A stretch of DNA of 64,000 nucleotides from Leishmania infantum JPCM5 (taxonomy: Eukaryota; Euglenozoa; Kinetoplastea; Trypanosomatida; Trypanosomatidae). Numbering within the stretch: the stretch's first letter is position 1; each line of letters opens with the position of its first letter. Position numbers and translations under genes: made by a program. Shown here piece by piece: positions 1 through 10,479 of the stretch. The DNA lies in contig NC_009412.2 of NCBI RefSeq assembly GCF_000002875.2, positions 5,001 through 69,000 on the forward strand, read 5' to 3'. The notes below the pieces were generated by a model. It ran no database searches and was not told the origin of the DNA. It was given only the letters and a program-made list of their open reading frames with translations.

Positions 1-2097
1 CGGCGCTGTAGATTCAGCGGCTGGCGCAGCAACGCGTGCAGCGCAAACTTATCGTTTGTGTGTATCTGGTGCCCCTCTTCTTCGTCCTTGTTCTGCCCGC
101 GCGTTGCCAATGCTGTGCGACTAGCCGCGCACCAGCCAGACAGGGATCGCCCGCAGAGATGAAAGAAGATTTTACGGACTTGCCGAACTGTGTTGTCGCA
201 AACCAAGACGAAGGATGATGGCCACCGTCCATTTGTCCACGGCTTCAGACTGTGAATCGGAGTGCGGCGGCAGCCAGCGACGTGACGTGCAGCGGTCGCG
301 AGAGACTTTGGGACGCTGCCATTTTGGATGGGAAGCTCGATGGCAGCATTTGGGCGTGCGCCTCCCACCTATAGGAGCACCGCTTGCTTTTGCCAGCCGC
401 ACCCCGTCGTCACCGAGCATTTTCCCAGCCTGCACAGACCCGGCGATGTGAGGTTGTGGCGCCCATATATACAGCAGCATGTTCTTCGAATGCCCTTGCT
501 ATGCGATGAATACGCAGTGAATAAGGGTGGTGATCTCGGCGACATCCATGGTAGACGAAAACTAACACAGTTGCTGGCATGAGTGCCGCAGCATAGCGCA
601 CACTGGTCGACAACGGTTGAGGGCGGCAATGCTGACCACCATGCGTTGCACTCAACGGGAGTTTATCATGTAGCCCCCCTCCGCAAATGAAACGACGCCG
701 CAATGGGTGGCCAAGTATATTCGAAGTGTGATGCACGCATACCAAAGGTGAGGCGGCCGCCAACATTTTTCACGGGGGAAAACTCTGAACTTATCGAACA
801 GCAAAACCCTACGCTGGCTGAGGACCGTAATGACTATGTTTCTTCCCGATCGATTTGTTGCGTATTAGGGGAGAGAGGTGGCGTGCCAGGATGAAGGCGC
901 ACAAAAAGCTTTGGCGAGCACTATGTATGTGTAGCGGTTATCTCATGAAGGAAATCAAGCCACACGTTGTCATACTTTGTTTCCTGGTGCGTTCGCAGGA
1001 TCCCCAGGGAACGCCCGGTTTTCGTGCGTTGTCGTCGAAGGCGTGGCCCGCACCCCCCCCCTCCTGGACACGGCGGCGCTCAAGGCTCCCGCGGGCCAGA
1101 GCTCACCAAAAGGCCGCACATACGTCGCTAACATCCCCAGGAATGTCATTCTTTTGGCCCTCGGTAGCATTAATGGTGAATACAAGCGCGTGCGCGGGCA
1201 GTCGGAAGTATGGGGGCTATGAGCCGAAAATCGCGTGACTGCGGAGGTGCTCGGATACCGTTCATTGCCCACGTCTTGAGGTGGCTGCCGAAAGGAAGCG
1301 CTGAGGTTGCATACATCACTAACATCCCGCACTTCTGTTTGATCAAGGCATTGCATCTTCGAAAACGGGTACAAGTCGTCGGCTTCACGCCAGCCCTCGT
1401 TTATGATCCTTGGCGCTTTGCCTGTATCTCGTCTTGGATCACCTTAACTTGGCCTCCTCTGTGAGTCACCTGCACTTCCTTCTTTGCCTCATCGTGATGC
1501 TGCCTTTCCGTTTATAAGGAAACCACAAGTCCCTTTACCTTTTCTCCTTCGAAACGTCGGCTCACAGTATAGCGGTTTACGGTTCTGGAAGGAATGATGA
1601 ACCCGTCGCTGTCATCTGGATCCGGTTCGATGTGAGATTGGGATGCTGCGTACTTTTCCCGTTCACTGTCAAGATAGTTGTCCAGGTATCTGGTTATGCA
1701 TTGCCGCCTGTTGGTTACCGCTCGTATAAATGCATGGCCCATCGTTTTCTCTCGAAAAGCGGTATGTTTGGCTTTGATGCCGCTCATAGGTGTGATTAAT
1801 GCTTTTCATCTTGACGAAGAGATTCTCGGGTACTGTTCGCAGTGTATTTGACATTAGCATGACTGCACGGAGCTTTGTTTCGGCCTGGCAAAGCTGATGA
1901 GGTTTCATGACTACAGTACTACTCTCATACCGCTTCTCTTCATCCCTTTTTTTTTTGGTGCTGATGGTTTGGGTGATTCTTTCACCTAATTTTGTGGATT
2001 CTTGGCATGCGTTTGAACCTGTGCTTCTGCCGGCATCAAATTACTATTGTAGGCTGGCAACCACTCAGATCATTAGCGGACTGTGTAGAATGAAATA
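1..2097. other. Gene-poor left end, probably subtelomeric or strand-boundary DNA
   Basis: I find no convincing + strand gene in this 2.1 kb. Short ORFs overlap on both strands and none shows a known domain. The most protein-like piece is on the minus strand at 1512-1787, extended in another frame to 1908. Base composition is less GC-rich than in the genes to the right. No TTAGGG telomere repeat is visible, so the window does not reach a chromosome end, if one lies nearby. The stretch just before 2098 carries a T-rich run (about 1945-1960) that could be a splice-acceptor tract for the first gene. Confidence 0.5.
1512..1908 (-). pseudogene. Possible decayed minus-strand coding fragment
   Basis: Two overlapping minus-strand reading frames (1512-1787 and 1669-1908) can be read as one protein with a frameshift near 1750-1790. 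The downstream part is rich in charged residues, with an acidic patch (EPDPDDSDG). Its codons are mixed rather than strongly GC3-rich, unlike the + strand genes here. I do not recognise the family. A remnant of a subtelomeric mobile element is one possibility, but no catalytic motif supports it. It could also be chance. Confidence 0.2.
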
Positions 2098-3750
2098 ATG
2101 CGCAGAGTACATTTGTGGACGCTGCGCGGGTGCCAGCATCGACGGCTTACTCTTCGACCGGAGTCGACCCTTGATCCGGCGCGGTATCCTCTCGGCTATG
2201 TTCCTGTGGACGGAAGTGAGTCGATTGATTCGGTGTATGCGCTACTAAAGCGAGGTCACTTTGTGGCACCGCTGAATCGAATCGAGGTGATCCACAAGGT
2301 AAGTGTGGGAGCGCGGGCGTTGTGTAGATCGGAGTACCCCATTGTCTCGGCGCAAGATGTGCTGACGTTGCACCTGCGAGAAAAAGAGATCCTCGGTCGT
2401 GTTCTCATTCGCCGAGACTTTTGGACGCTCGATGATTTCAACGACGCCGAGCTGAATCAAAGTTTCGGTGTACAGAACCTGTACTTTGATAACTACAAGT
2501 GGTCTCAAGTTCTGTGGCGGCGCTTTCAGGCATATGTAGAGGAGTATTTTCCGGTATCAGAGCACACGCACCTGCTATACAGCGAGTATGTGCAGCTGGT
2601 ACGCAGTTTCTCCTCGTTTGAGCAGGGGACGTTGGTGAAGCCGGCGCTGCCAAAGTCTGTCCGGTTGCACTTGCCCTATGGTGCACTGCCGCCTAGCAAA
2701 TTTACCCAGGAGCCGATCTTGCTGCTCAAGAACTGGCTTCAAAATTTTCGTGGGCCCCTCATGCTGCACAAGGCCCTTGTTCTCAATGCCGGCTCAGGTG
2801 TTGTGGCGTTTGCAACAAAGGTTTGCCATGTGCCGATGGTGCGCGGAGTGGACTCGCGGCCTCGGTTCATCGAAGCATGTCGGAAGGATGCCGCTCGCTC
2901 GCCAAAGCTGTCGAATGTCAGCTTTCAGGTGGCGGAGTTGTTTCCGGAAGTCACTGACGAGATGAGGGAAGGGTCCCGAAAGGGCAAATACGACCTTGTG
3001 ATTTTTTACCCGGATGAGGAGATTGTGTCCGCGCTGTGGGAGGGTGAGAACGACGCATTTGCGCCAACTGCACAGGGCTATGCCGGGAAACTAGAGGAAT
3101 TCTTCGAGAAGGTATCTCCGCATCTTACGGAGAACGGTGTGATCGCAGTGTGCTGTACGAATATCCACGCGTTGTTGTTTCCGGACTACCCACACCCCAT
3201 CGAGTATGAGGTGAAAATCAATCGCCGATTTGTTATCCTGGACTATTATGACACTCCGGCACGGTACTCTGGCAATATTCGCACAAAGTTTTTGGAGCCG
3301 GCTATTGAATGCCATCCCGAGTTGAAGAGGAAGCTGCGCTCCGAGCTGTGGATTCTGCACAGGACTGAGTCGATTGGTCACTTTGGGTTCATTCACGGCA
3401 TTCCTGGCGCCAAGCCGCCGAGTATGGAAAAATGGCGGACGAAGAATATGGGGCTGGAGCGGCAGAAAGCGTTGAAGGATCACGTGCGCTTGATGGGCGG
3501 TGACTGGGGGGACTACAAGAGTCGCCTTATCAGGATGCTCCAGGAGCAAACAGATGAGCCGGAAGACGATGTAGCGGAGGCTGTTCGGATGACTCTAGAC
3601 CCAACGTATCCAGCGATTCTGGCGGAGCGCGCTCGCAAGGCGGTGGAGATGCGCGAGAAAGACAGAGAGGAATTTCACCGCTCTGTAGCCCTCGAGTACT
3701 GCGACTGCTCTCCGAGAGAGGCGTTTAGGAGGAGAAACGTCTCATCGTGA
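2098..3750 (+). CDS. Methyltransferase-like protein, probably mitochondrial
   Basis: 550 residues from an ATG preceded by a T-rich tract. The N-terminus is arginine-rich and almost free of acidic residues for about 25 residues, as in a mitochondrial presequence. Around residues 226-240 there is a class I methyltransferase motif I (LVLNAGSG), followed by the usual acidic residue of the adenosine pocket (D252 in GVDSR) and a strand-4 segment (YDLVIFYPDE, about 298-307). The usual D/E of motif I is replaced by N, so cofactor binding or activity is uncertain. The C-terminal 130 residues are charged and helical. The family suggests RNA or ribosome-assembly methylation in the mitochondrion, but substrate and activity are inferences. 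Conserved kinetoplastid protein of unknown exact role. Confidence 0.75.
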   Translation: MRRVHLWTLRGCQHRRLTLRPESTLDPARYPLGYVPVDGSESIDSVYALLKRGHFVAPLNRIEVIHKVSVGARALCRSEYPIVSAQDVLTLHLREKEILGRVLIRRDFWTLDDFNDAELNQSFGVQNLYFDNYKWSQVLWRRFQAYVEEYFPVSEHTHLLYSEYVQLVRSFSSFEQGTLVKPALPKSVRLHLPYGALPPSKFTQEPILLLKNWLQNFRGPLMLHKALVLNAGSGVVAFATKVCHVPMVRGVDSRPRFIEACRKDAARSPKLSNVSFQVAELFPEVTDEMREGSRKGKYDLVIFYPDEEIVSALWEGENDAFAPTAQGYAGKLEEFFEKVSPHLTENGVIAVCCTNIHALLFPDYPHPIEYEVKINRRFVILDYYDTPARYSGNIRTKFLEPAIECHPELKRKLRSELWILHRTESIGHFGFIHGIPGAKPPSMEKWRTKNMGLERQKALKDHVRLMGGDWGDYKSRLIRMLQEQTDEPEDDVAEAVRMTLDPTYPAILAERARKAVEMREKDREEFHRSVALEYCDCSPREAFRRRNVSS

Positions 3751-4371
3751 AACTGCTATTCGTGGATGTGCGTATATAAGATACTCTTCGCATGCATTGC
3801 TTTTTTTGTGTGTGTGTGTCTTCTCATAATTGTGTAGTGGTTTGTTCTTGCGGATAGCGTTCAAATTCTTGTGGAAGTTCCATGCCTCTCAAACCGACTC
3901 AGCGAAGGAGCGGAAGTAGCTTCTTCACTCTCGGATGACATTGCTGGCAATCATGTCTCTTACTCCGGACGTGCTTGAATAAGACTCAAGTGACGCTGCA
4001 TGAAGCTGGACGACTTTCGTCTCATGGTCGACTCTGTTGCTGGTGTTTCAGTCTACCCTGCTTTTTTGTCTTTCCCCTTTCTTTTCGGTGCTTCTCTATG
4101 GGCTTTTCAACCTCTCAAGACATTAGCTGATAATAGGTGCCGTGTTTTTTTTTTTGCGTTTCAACTCTCAGAATACGCAAAAGACGAGGTATTTTTTTTC
4201 TACTCTCCAGTCCCACTTCTTCAAGTGTTGCAGCCGGCGTATCGCAAGGAACTCTTTAGCATAGTGTGGTGAGTGTTTGGTCTGGGCGCTTGAGTCTTTT
4301 GATCCGTACCTCGTTTTTCTTTGTTTCTGTAGATACTCTTCGATTTGAAGGAGCTGTTCGCAACCGCAGCC
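3751..4371. other. Intergenic/UTR sequence
   Basis: No coding sequence is supported. It holds a (GT)n run at 3808-3819, T11 at 4145-4155 and T8 at 4192-4199, then a T-rich tract ending in an AG at 4331-4332 that is a likely spliced-leader acceptor for the next gene. Confidence 0.6.
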
Positions 4372-4773
4372 ATGGAGGTGGTTGAGGAGTTCTTGCGTCT
4401 TCGTCGTGAGGGCAAGGGCGAAGAGGCATACAAGCTTTTAGCGCCAGGTGCATCTATGGGTTGCCCGTGGGGCGGAATGCACCATGGCCCGCGCGTTCAC
4501 ACTCTGCTCATAGATGAGGCGCGATTCGCCAAAAAGGGATATCTCGACCCGGTGCCCATCGAGAAGATTGATGAAGGAACTTACCAACGAAAGTTTCAGT
4601 GGGATAGAGGAATGGCAGAGTTCGGGAATAGCGGCTTTCGCTTTCTTGGGGTGCTGCCGATGTGGAGAGAGCTTTACTTTGTGCGGGATGGCAAAATTGG
4701 CCTGGTGACTTCCGATAAGATGCTGAAGAGGAGGTCACTGATCCATGCACTTTTCGGTGCTGGTGGTGTATAA
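4372..4773 (+). CDS. Small NTF2-like (SnoaL-type) fold protein
   Basis: 133 residues from the first ATG after the acceptor AG at 4331-4332. The frame is open a little upstream, but only through a TTG. The order of elements (helix MEVVEEFLRLRREGK, a Gly/Pro turn with CPWGG, helix, then paired strands such as ELYFVRDGKIGLVTS) resembles the NTF2/SnoaL cone-shaped fold of small binding or scaffold proteins. No catalytic residues can be assigned. It could be a lone NTF2-like domain or a component of a larger complex. Function unknown. Confidence 0.7.
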   Translation: MEVVEEFLRLRREGKGEEAYKLLAPGASMGCPWGGMHHGPRVHTLLIDEARFAKKGYLDPVPIEKIDEGTYQRKFQWDRGMAEFGNSGFRFLGVLPMWRELYFVRDGKIGLVTSDKMLKRRSLIHALFGAGGV

Positions 4774-5307
4774 GCAGAGTGACGGGGATGCCATCTTCGA
4801 CTTCGATTACGTGTCTTTTGTGCACCTCAGCGTCATTGTTGTTGGCGTGTCGCCGGCAGTCGTGCTGTGTTGCTTTTGTTTTGTTTTCGCTTCTGTGTTA
4901 CAGTCGCCGCTCAGGCAACGCAGCCATTGTACATCTACTACTCTAGAAAGGCTCTTTGGTTTGGAGGAACAATGAATAGCGGAGTAGGGAATGCGGGCGT
5001 TGTCAATATGTGATGCCTTATCGTGAAAGGTTGCCCTGAGGTGCGCCTTTTGCGGCTCTACGTTGGTAGGTGTGAGCTGTTCTGGCTAAAATCTCGCGGT
5101 GCGCAATGTATGTCAATGCCGGAGTTGGAAATTGATTCTGCAACTAGGAAGTGGTTTTGGCGTGCTCTGGCAAGTGAAGAGCAAAGGCACAACAGCTTTT
5201 CATTCCTGATCGAATCTACATTCCTTTTTGTTTGCCCGCTCTCTCTCTGTGCTTCTTGATCTTTGTGGTTTGGCTCTGTAGAGAGAAGTGTTGCTGCCGT
5301 GCCAGAA
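4774..5307. other. Intergenic/UTR sequence before ORC1
   Basis: No supported gene. A pyrimidine-rich tract covers about 5221-5279 and ends in the AG that probably receives the spliced leader of the ORC1 mRNA. Confidence 0.6.
5280..5281 (+). promoter_or_regulatory. Predicted trans-splice acceptor AG for ORC1
   Basis: First AG after a long CT-rich tract (about 5221-5279). It lies 26 bases before the ATG at 5308, which favours that start over the longer reading frame, whose upstream extension opens with TTG at 5263, before this AG. Confidence 0.55.
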
Positions 5308-6603
5308 ATGAAGCGGAGCCGGCGAGCGACGCAGCAGGAGGATGTGATGCGGGCGCTCAAGGAAGGCGTGCAGGCGCTGAGTGTCTCGAGCACGCTCTCC
5401 AGAAAGGACCTTGTTTGCAGAGGAGACCACGCACGTGCAATACAGGAATTCCTTGAAGATGAGAAGCATCACACGATGCAGATATTTGGAATGCCTGGTA
5501 CAGGCAAGACAGCCACCGTAAACTTTGCACTGGCGCAAGTGGCGTCGCGACGGGGTGCGCAACCGACAGCCGTCTTTCTTAACGGCTTTGTCGTTCAAAA
5601 GAGCTCTGATATCTACTATACCCTCCATCATCACTTAACGAAGGCGAGACTCGGTGCGGTGGAGCCATGCCCGTTAGCGCAATGCGCTCCGCGCATTGAA
5701 AAGCGCTTCCGGCACGGGTGGGTCGGCAAGCCTCCTGCTCTGTGCGTAATTGTAGTCGATGAGGTGGATAAAATTTTGGAAAAACATTCCAAGGCACTTT
5801 TCAAAGTAGTCGATTGGCTTACTCTCCCGTACGCGAACTGCAAGCTGATCACCATCTCCAACAGCATGGAACTGCAACTTGATGCGAAAACGAAGAGCCG
5901 TCTCGGTGTGGTAAATCAGCTCGTGTTCTCGTCGTATGGGACTCAGGAACTGCGTGAGATTCTTTTGCATCGTGTCGGCGCTATAGAACCGAAACTCTTT
6001 GCGGATCAGGCGGTCAATCAGCTCTGCACGCAAACGGCGTCGCACTACGGTGATGTGCGGCGACTCTTGCAGTCTGCATCTGCTGCCATTTGTGGTGTCT
6101 TAATGCGGATGCAGGATGACGCTTTCGATGTCTCTTCTGCTGATGGCATTATCACGCTGCGCGAGATCCATGGTATTGTGCGGCATATTTTCCACGACAG
6201 ATTTGTCGAGTTTATCACGACCATGCGAATGCCTGTCCTGTTCATCACTGTGGCTGTCCTCGGCAAAGAGACAGAGGAGCTCATCAGGAAGAGGGAGGTG
6301 GACTGTCGCCTACCGCTGGAGCGTCTCTTGGCAATCACGCAGCAGGCCCAGCGGAAATGTATGAATGTCTTGCGGCCGATTAACCGGGTCGCTTTCGTGG
6401 AGGAAATCGAGCTGCTTCGCCAAGTCTCGCTGATAGAGGTATGCATCGGCGATGATCGCATTCCCATACGCTGTGCTGATGAGCTGCTTGACGCCAAGGA
6501 GGAGGTTTTCGTTTTTCTTCTTCAGCCATATCAAATGGTAGTGGACTCCTGTCGCCTGCACGACGCATTTGGCGCCACGTACGGGGCGGCGCTGCACTTG
6601 TGA
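5308..6603 (+). CDS. ORC1: Origin recognition protein ORC1/CDC6-like AAA+ ATPase
   Basis: 431 residues. An AAA+ module shows Walker A (GMPGTGKT, residues 61-68), Walker B (VVDE, about 149-152) and a sensor 1 asparagine (about N185 in ITISNS), followed by the lid and a C-terminal winged-helix region (about 300-425). It is close in length to archaeal Orc1/Cdc6 and lacks the N-terminal BAH domain of animal and yeast ORC1, as known for the trypanosomatid protein. The expected role is binding replication origins in the nucleus as part of a divergent ORC and helping to load the MCM helicase. Start chosen at the first ATG downstream of the predicted splice acceptor. Confidence 0.93.
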   Translation: MKRSRRATQQEDVMRALKEGVQALSVSSTLSRKDLVCRGDHARAIQEFLEDEKHHTMQIFGMPGTGKTATVNFALAQVASRRGAQPTAVFLNGFVVQKSSDIYYTLHHHLTKARLGAVEPCPLAQCAPRIEKRFRHGWVGKPPALCVIVVDEVDKILEKHSKALFKVVDWLTLPYANCKLITISNSMELQLDAKTKSRLGVVNQLVFSSYGTQELREILLHRVGAIEPKLFADQAVNQLCTQTASHYGDVRRLLQSASAAICGVLMRMQDDAFDVSSADGIITLREIHGIVRHIFHDRFVEFITTMRMPVLFITVAVLGKETEELIRKREVDCRLPLERLLAITQQAQRKCMNVLRPINRVAFVEEIELLRQVSLIEVCIGDDRIPIRCADELLDAKEEVFVFLLQPYQMVVDSCRLHDAFGATYGAALHL

Positions 6604-7031
6604 CGGCCGGTGCGCAACTACATTGACGCTGCTTGGTGTGGCTCGCTGCTGCTAGTTTGTTTTTTCGTTGTATTGTTGGTCGATGTTAGAGTCTATTGAT
6701 ATGCACCTTTATACGAAAATCAGTGATCCCCGAGGAACTGGTGAACGACTATCAAGTGCTTATTTTGTGCGTTGCTCTTAGTAGGGCTACGCCTCGCAGT
6801 TTGCGGAGAAGAAGCGCGAACATATGCGTCGGTCTTTGTATTTCCGGGTTGCGGCGTTGCGCGAGATTTATAGGGCTTCTGTCAACGGGAACGGAGGGGT
6901 TACTCCTCGCGCAAAGTGATGAGCTCTATGCCTGTTTGAGCACATCTTTTTCTTTCATCTTGCTACGTTTTTTTTCCGCTTCTTCAGCTTCTTTGTTTTT
7001 TCCTTTTCATCCCCGAAAGGAATCTGTACAG
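6604..7031. other. Intergenic/UTR; reading frame open but not coding
   Basis: The frame of the next gene is open from 6696, but the sequence contains T-rich acceptor tracts followed by AG at 6986-6987 and 7018-7019. Any mRNA made there would begin downstream of 6696, so I treat this as untranslated. Confidence 0.65.
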
Positions 7032-9740
7032 ATGCCGCCTCCACCCAAAGGGCCGGTATCCGGCTTCGCAGCGGCGGCAAAGGTCCTTTTTGACTCTGCC
7101 CAGCGTGTTGGCGCAGTTCAGCCATTGGAGCACAGCACCAACGAGTACGCGCAGCAGCTCAAGAAGATCCAGTCTCATAGCAAGAAGAGAGGAGGCTCTT
7201 TGGGTGGGGTTTCGTATAAGGTGGCGGAGTTTTTGGCGGCACAGCGACCACCCACTCCTCCGAAAGCTCCCTCTGGACTACTGAAGGAGCGGACGATCGC
7301 GAAGAAGGTGCCCCTCATTGAGATTCCTTCTATCCCAGCAAAGACGACTCCAGAGAAACATCCGGTCACGAAAAGAGAGACCCGCCCGCCGCTTGAGCTG
7401 CCTCCGAGCTTGAGATCGTTTGTTGCCACCAAGACGGAGCAGAGCACGGTGTCGGCGCCAGCACCATCACCAACTCCTGTCGAGGAGGTGTTTATCACTG
7501 AAGACAAGCCCGTTTTCGAGGTTCGCCAGCAAGTGGCGCCACAGCCCGCACTGGAGGCTGTCGTCCAGACACCTGTTGTGTCTGCAGTACCTCAGGATGC
7601 TTTGTCACCTGCCCGCAAGGTAAAGCCGGTGATTAATATTCCCATAGCCGCGGCGGGCGCCGCCGTTTTAGAAACGGCGCGGGATGTAGCGGCTGGGGAT
7701 TCTGCGCCGGACGTCGCGGTGGCGACGGCGACAGCAGGGTTCTCGGTGGATGTGTGGGAACAGCAGCGGGAGCGGGAGCTTGAGCGGCTGCAGAAAATGC
7801 AGGAGGAAGAGGAGCAGAGGCGCCTCACGCTGGCGCGAGAGCAGGAGCATCAAACGCTCGGCAAGGAGTGGGTGATGCGCCACACTTACAAAGTGTCCTT
7901 TGAGGCAGAACTCACTGTGGGCGGCAAGCTCTTGCGCGAGTTGTTTGCCGCAGATTCCGCTGCCGCTGCTCTTGCGACGTTTCGGAAAATGATCGATGCC
8001 GGCGCCCGGGCGTCAGCGCTGCTGCCGGCCGGCCTTGCGTCTGTTGCCTACAGCATTCGTTCCGCGCACCCCGCCGAGCGGCTCGACCTCAGGCGCGGTC
8101 TTCTCGACACTGTAGAGAAGGCGAAGCTTCCTGAACATGTGATGCGAAAGGCACACTTACTGGTCTCTGGCGGCACAGAGTTCTTGACGGCGTTCGGCGC
8201 TTTGACGGAAGAGGAGAAGCAGCGCCTTGACAGCCGAATCATTCTGAAAGCACTCCAGATCCTCGTGTGGAATGAGCGGTGGGAAGAGGCGCTCAAGCTC
8301 GCCAAGGAAAGTCGCTCCAACTTCCGTAGCGGGAGCGAGGTGGTGGACCTGACCTTGCTGAGGGCAAGTCAGCTGTTAGAGGAGGGACCCCGGAAAGAGG
8401 TTGTTGCCTACGCATCTCGGAGCCTCACGGAGAGCGGGCGCATGGGGGCGCGCGCGAAGCTTCTCATCGCTAGCGCCGAAAGGGGCACGTATCGCCGTAC
8501 GCTGCTGAGGCAGCTGACGGCGTCGTCGGATGTCGACGAGAGCGTCTACGCAGAGCTTATTCTGCGCTCGGACAAGAACCAGACAGAGGGGCTTTTGGCC
8601 GAGATGGCCACCAGGGGACTGAACAACGAAGATCCTGTGGTGCTTGGCGCTGTCGCGATGAAGACGCTCAACAGCGATGTACCGGCAGACGTCTTCAAGG
8701 AGATCCATCGACAAGTTGCTATGATTGGTCTCCTACCAATTCACATTCGCGTTGCTACGATGGCAGCCGCGCTGCATCCAACGGAGGAGGTGCTGCGGGA
8801 GGCGGGTGAAGTAGTGCAGATGGCCGCTCCAGGGGCTCGCGGCCCGGGCCTGCGCAAGCTGTTGCCGATTCTATACCGGCAGAACATGGTAAAGGAGATT
8901 ATTCAGTTGGCGGACTCGACAAACGAGTCGGTGCCCGTGGCGAAGCTGATGCCGCGTGCCGTGGCTTTTGTGAATGAAGCACTTCTGAAGGTAGGGCGTG
9001 AGCCGCTGAGCGATGTGCGTGTCAGCGACATTGGCTTCTCGCGCGTGAGCGAAGGCGCAGCTGCCAGCCCGTCCAGTAAGTTATATGAGGAGACGGCAAG
9101 CGTGATTGCCGACATTTCTGGCCTGACGGAGAAGATGCTCCTCTATGCAAAAGAACGGCAGTGGCCCAAAGCACTAGGTGTTGTGAAGGGACTGCCAACA
9201 GTCATCAAGGCTGAGCCGTCAGCGGTGACTCTGCTTTACAATTGTGCCTTGGGCGCTGCGGTGGAATACCCAGAGACGGTCAAAGATATCTACGCACTGA
9301 TGGCTAATCGTAGGGTGAAAGTGAACGCGACAACGGTCAACACGGTGCTAAGTAGCCTAAGCAAGGCATCGTTGTGGCAGGAGGCCATCGATTTCTTCGA
9401 CACCACATCTCTCGAACAGCGAGACAACAATACTTATCTCGTGCGCTTTGCGCTGCTAGGAAAGCAGAATCTGTGGAAGCAGGCGATTGAAGCCTACGAC
9501 GAGACGCGTGCGGCCATCCCGAAACTGCCTGCTGCCATGTTTTCTCTCATCATCAGTACGACAAGCGGGCACGACTGGCACGCCACTTTACGCATTTTTC
9601 AGGACATGCTGAGGTCGTACGGCTCTGGTGTGAAGGACAGCGTCGTTACACAGGTGATTCGCTGCCTGGAGAAGAACGGCAAGACAGCTGAGATTGCAAA
9701 GCTGGAAAAGGAGTTGGCAAAGCGGAAGAAGAAGAAGTAA
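7032..9740 (+). CDS. PPR-like helical-repeat protein
   Basis: 902 residues from the ATG just after AG candidates at 7018-7019 and 7030-7031. The N-terminal quarter is Pro/Ala/Val-rich and probably disordered. Residues about 243-280 form a short Glu/Gln/Arg-rich coiled coil. From about 300 the protein is all-helical, and the last 200 residues (about 700-890) contain pairs of helices with the spacing of pentatricopeptide repeats (for example NATTVNTVLSSLSKASLWQE). It ends in a lysine tail (KRKKKK). PPR proteins in trypanosomatids mostly act on mitochondrial RNA or in mitoribosomes. That role, and a mitochondrial location, are inferred from the family; no clear presequence is visible. Confidence 0.72.
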   Translation: MPPPPKGPVSGFAAAAKVLFDSAQRVGAVQPLEHSTNEYAQQLKKIQSHSKKRGGSLGGVSYKVAEFLAAQRPPTPPKAPSGLLKERTIAKKVPLIEIPSIPAKTTPEKHPVTKRETRPPLELPPSLRSFVATKTEQSTVSAPAPSPTPVEEVFITEDKPVFEVRQQVAPQPALEAVVQTPVVSAVPQDALSPARKVKPVINIPIAAAGAAVLETARDVAAGDSAPDVAVATATAGFSVDVWEQQRERELERLQKMQEEEEQRRLTLAREQEHQTLGKEWVMRHTYKVSFEAELTVGGKLLRELFAADSAAAALATFRKMIDAGARASALLPAGLASVAYSIRSAHPAERLDLRRGLLDTVEKAKLPEHVMRKAHLLVSGGTEFLTAFGALTEEEKQRLDSRIILKALQILVWNERWEEALKLAKESRSNFRSGSEVVDLTLLRASQLLEEGPRKEVVAYASRSLTESGRMGARAKLLIASAERGTYRRTLLRQLTASSDVDESVYAELILRSDKNQTEGLLAEMATRGLNNEDPVVLGAVAMKTLNSDVPADVFKEIHRQVAMIGLLPIHIRVATMAAALHPTEEVLREAGEVVQMAAPGARGPGLRKLLPILYRQNMVKEIIQLADSTNESVPVAKLMPRAVAFVNEALLKVGREPLSDVRVSDIGFSRVSEGAAASPSSKLYEETASVIADISGLTEKMLLYAKERQWPKALGVVKGLPTVIKAEPSAVTLLYNCALGAAVEYPETVKDIYALMANRRVKVNATTVNTVLSSLSKASLWQEAIDFFDTTSLEQRDNNTYLVRFALLGKQNLWKQAIEAYDETRAAIPKLPAAMFSLIISTTSGHDWHATLRIFQDMLRSYGSGVKDSVVTQVIRCLEKNGKTAEIAKLEKELAKRKKKK

Positions 9741-10479
9741 GTCTCTTCGCTGTGATGGAGGTTCGGCTGCGTTTCGACGCGCTCAGGGGTCACGAAGCTC
9801 GTCACATGTGCTCCAGTGGTTTGGTGTGTGTGCATGATTGCCAAATCGTCGTTTTCTCACATTTCAGCGAGGTTTTTTATTTCCGCTTTGTTGATGCGTG
9901 CGTCATCCTCGCTGTTTTCCTTCGACATATGTTGGGAGCTTCCTGTCCTCTCTTACGATACGATAGGATAAAAACGAACTGGTTATTGGTGACGCGGCGA
10001 TGATATACTGTTCTATGTGGTGTGAGCACACCAGGCAGCTGAATATTTTTCTGAGGTGGTGCGCAGCTGATTCTTCTGAAGGCGAAGAAGTGGCGTGAAG
10101 GGTAGCTGAAGTGATGGAGGTTGCGCTTGCTCTCGCTGCTTCACCCACTATCACACAACGTTGCGCGTGCTGTGCGTATACCTGAGTGTGTGTTCATGGG
10201 GTGAATTGTTGCTCATTACTGCATCTCCCCCTCGGCACATTGTTGGTTGCCATTCAATGCTGTTTTGTTTCCTTTCGTCACCACCTTCACCTTTTCTTCT
10301 CACCTATCCCGTTCTCCTTTTCCGTTTTTTTTTTGTATTGTTCGACCGTTCTCACATGGGTGCGTAATTGGTTTGCGTGTGTGTGGGTGTGCCGGCTCAG
10401 AGTGGAATGAATTACTTGAGAAAGTGAGGAGGTGCCTTCAAAGTTACTTAGAGTATCAGCAGCGTCCCTAGACTTGAAA
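9741..10479. other. Intergenic/UTR sequence
   Basis: No gene supported. A strong CT-rich stretch (about 10260-10334) with T10 at 10325-10334 is followed by an AG at 10399-10400, a likely splice acceptor for the downstream mRNA. Confidence 0.6.

Noticed and set aside
6696..7031. 112-codon upstream extension of the PPR-like protein
   Set aside because: It contains pyrimidine tracts and AG acceptors (6986-6987, 7018-7019), so the mRNA should start downstream of 6696.
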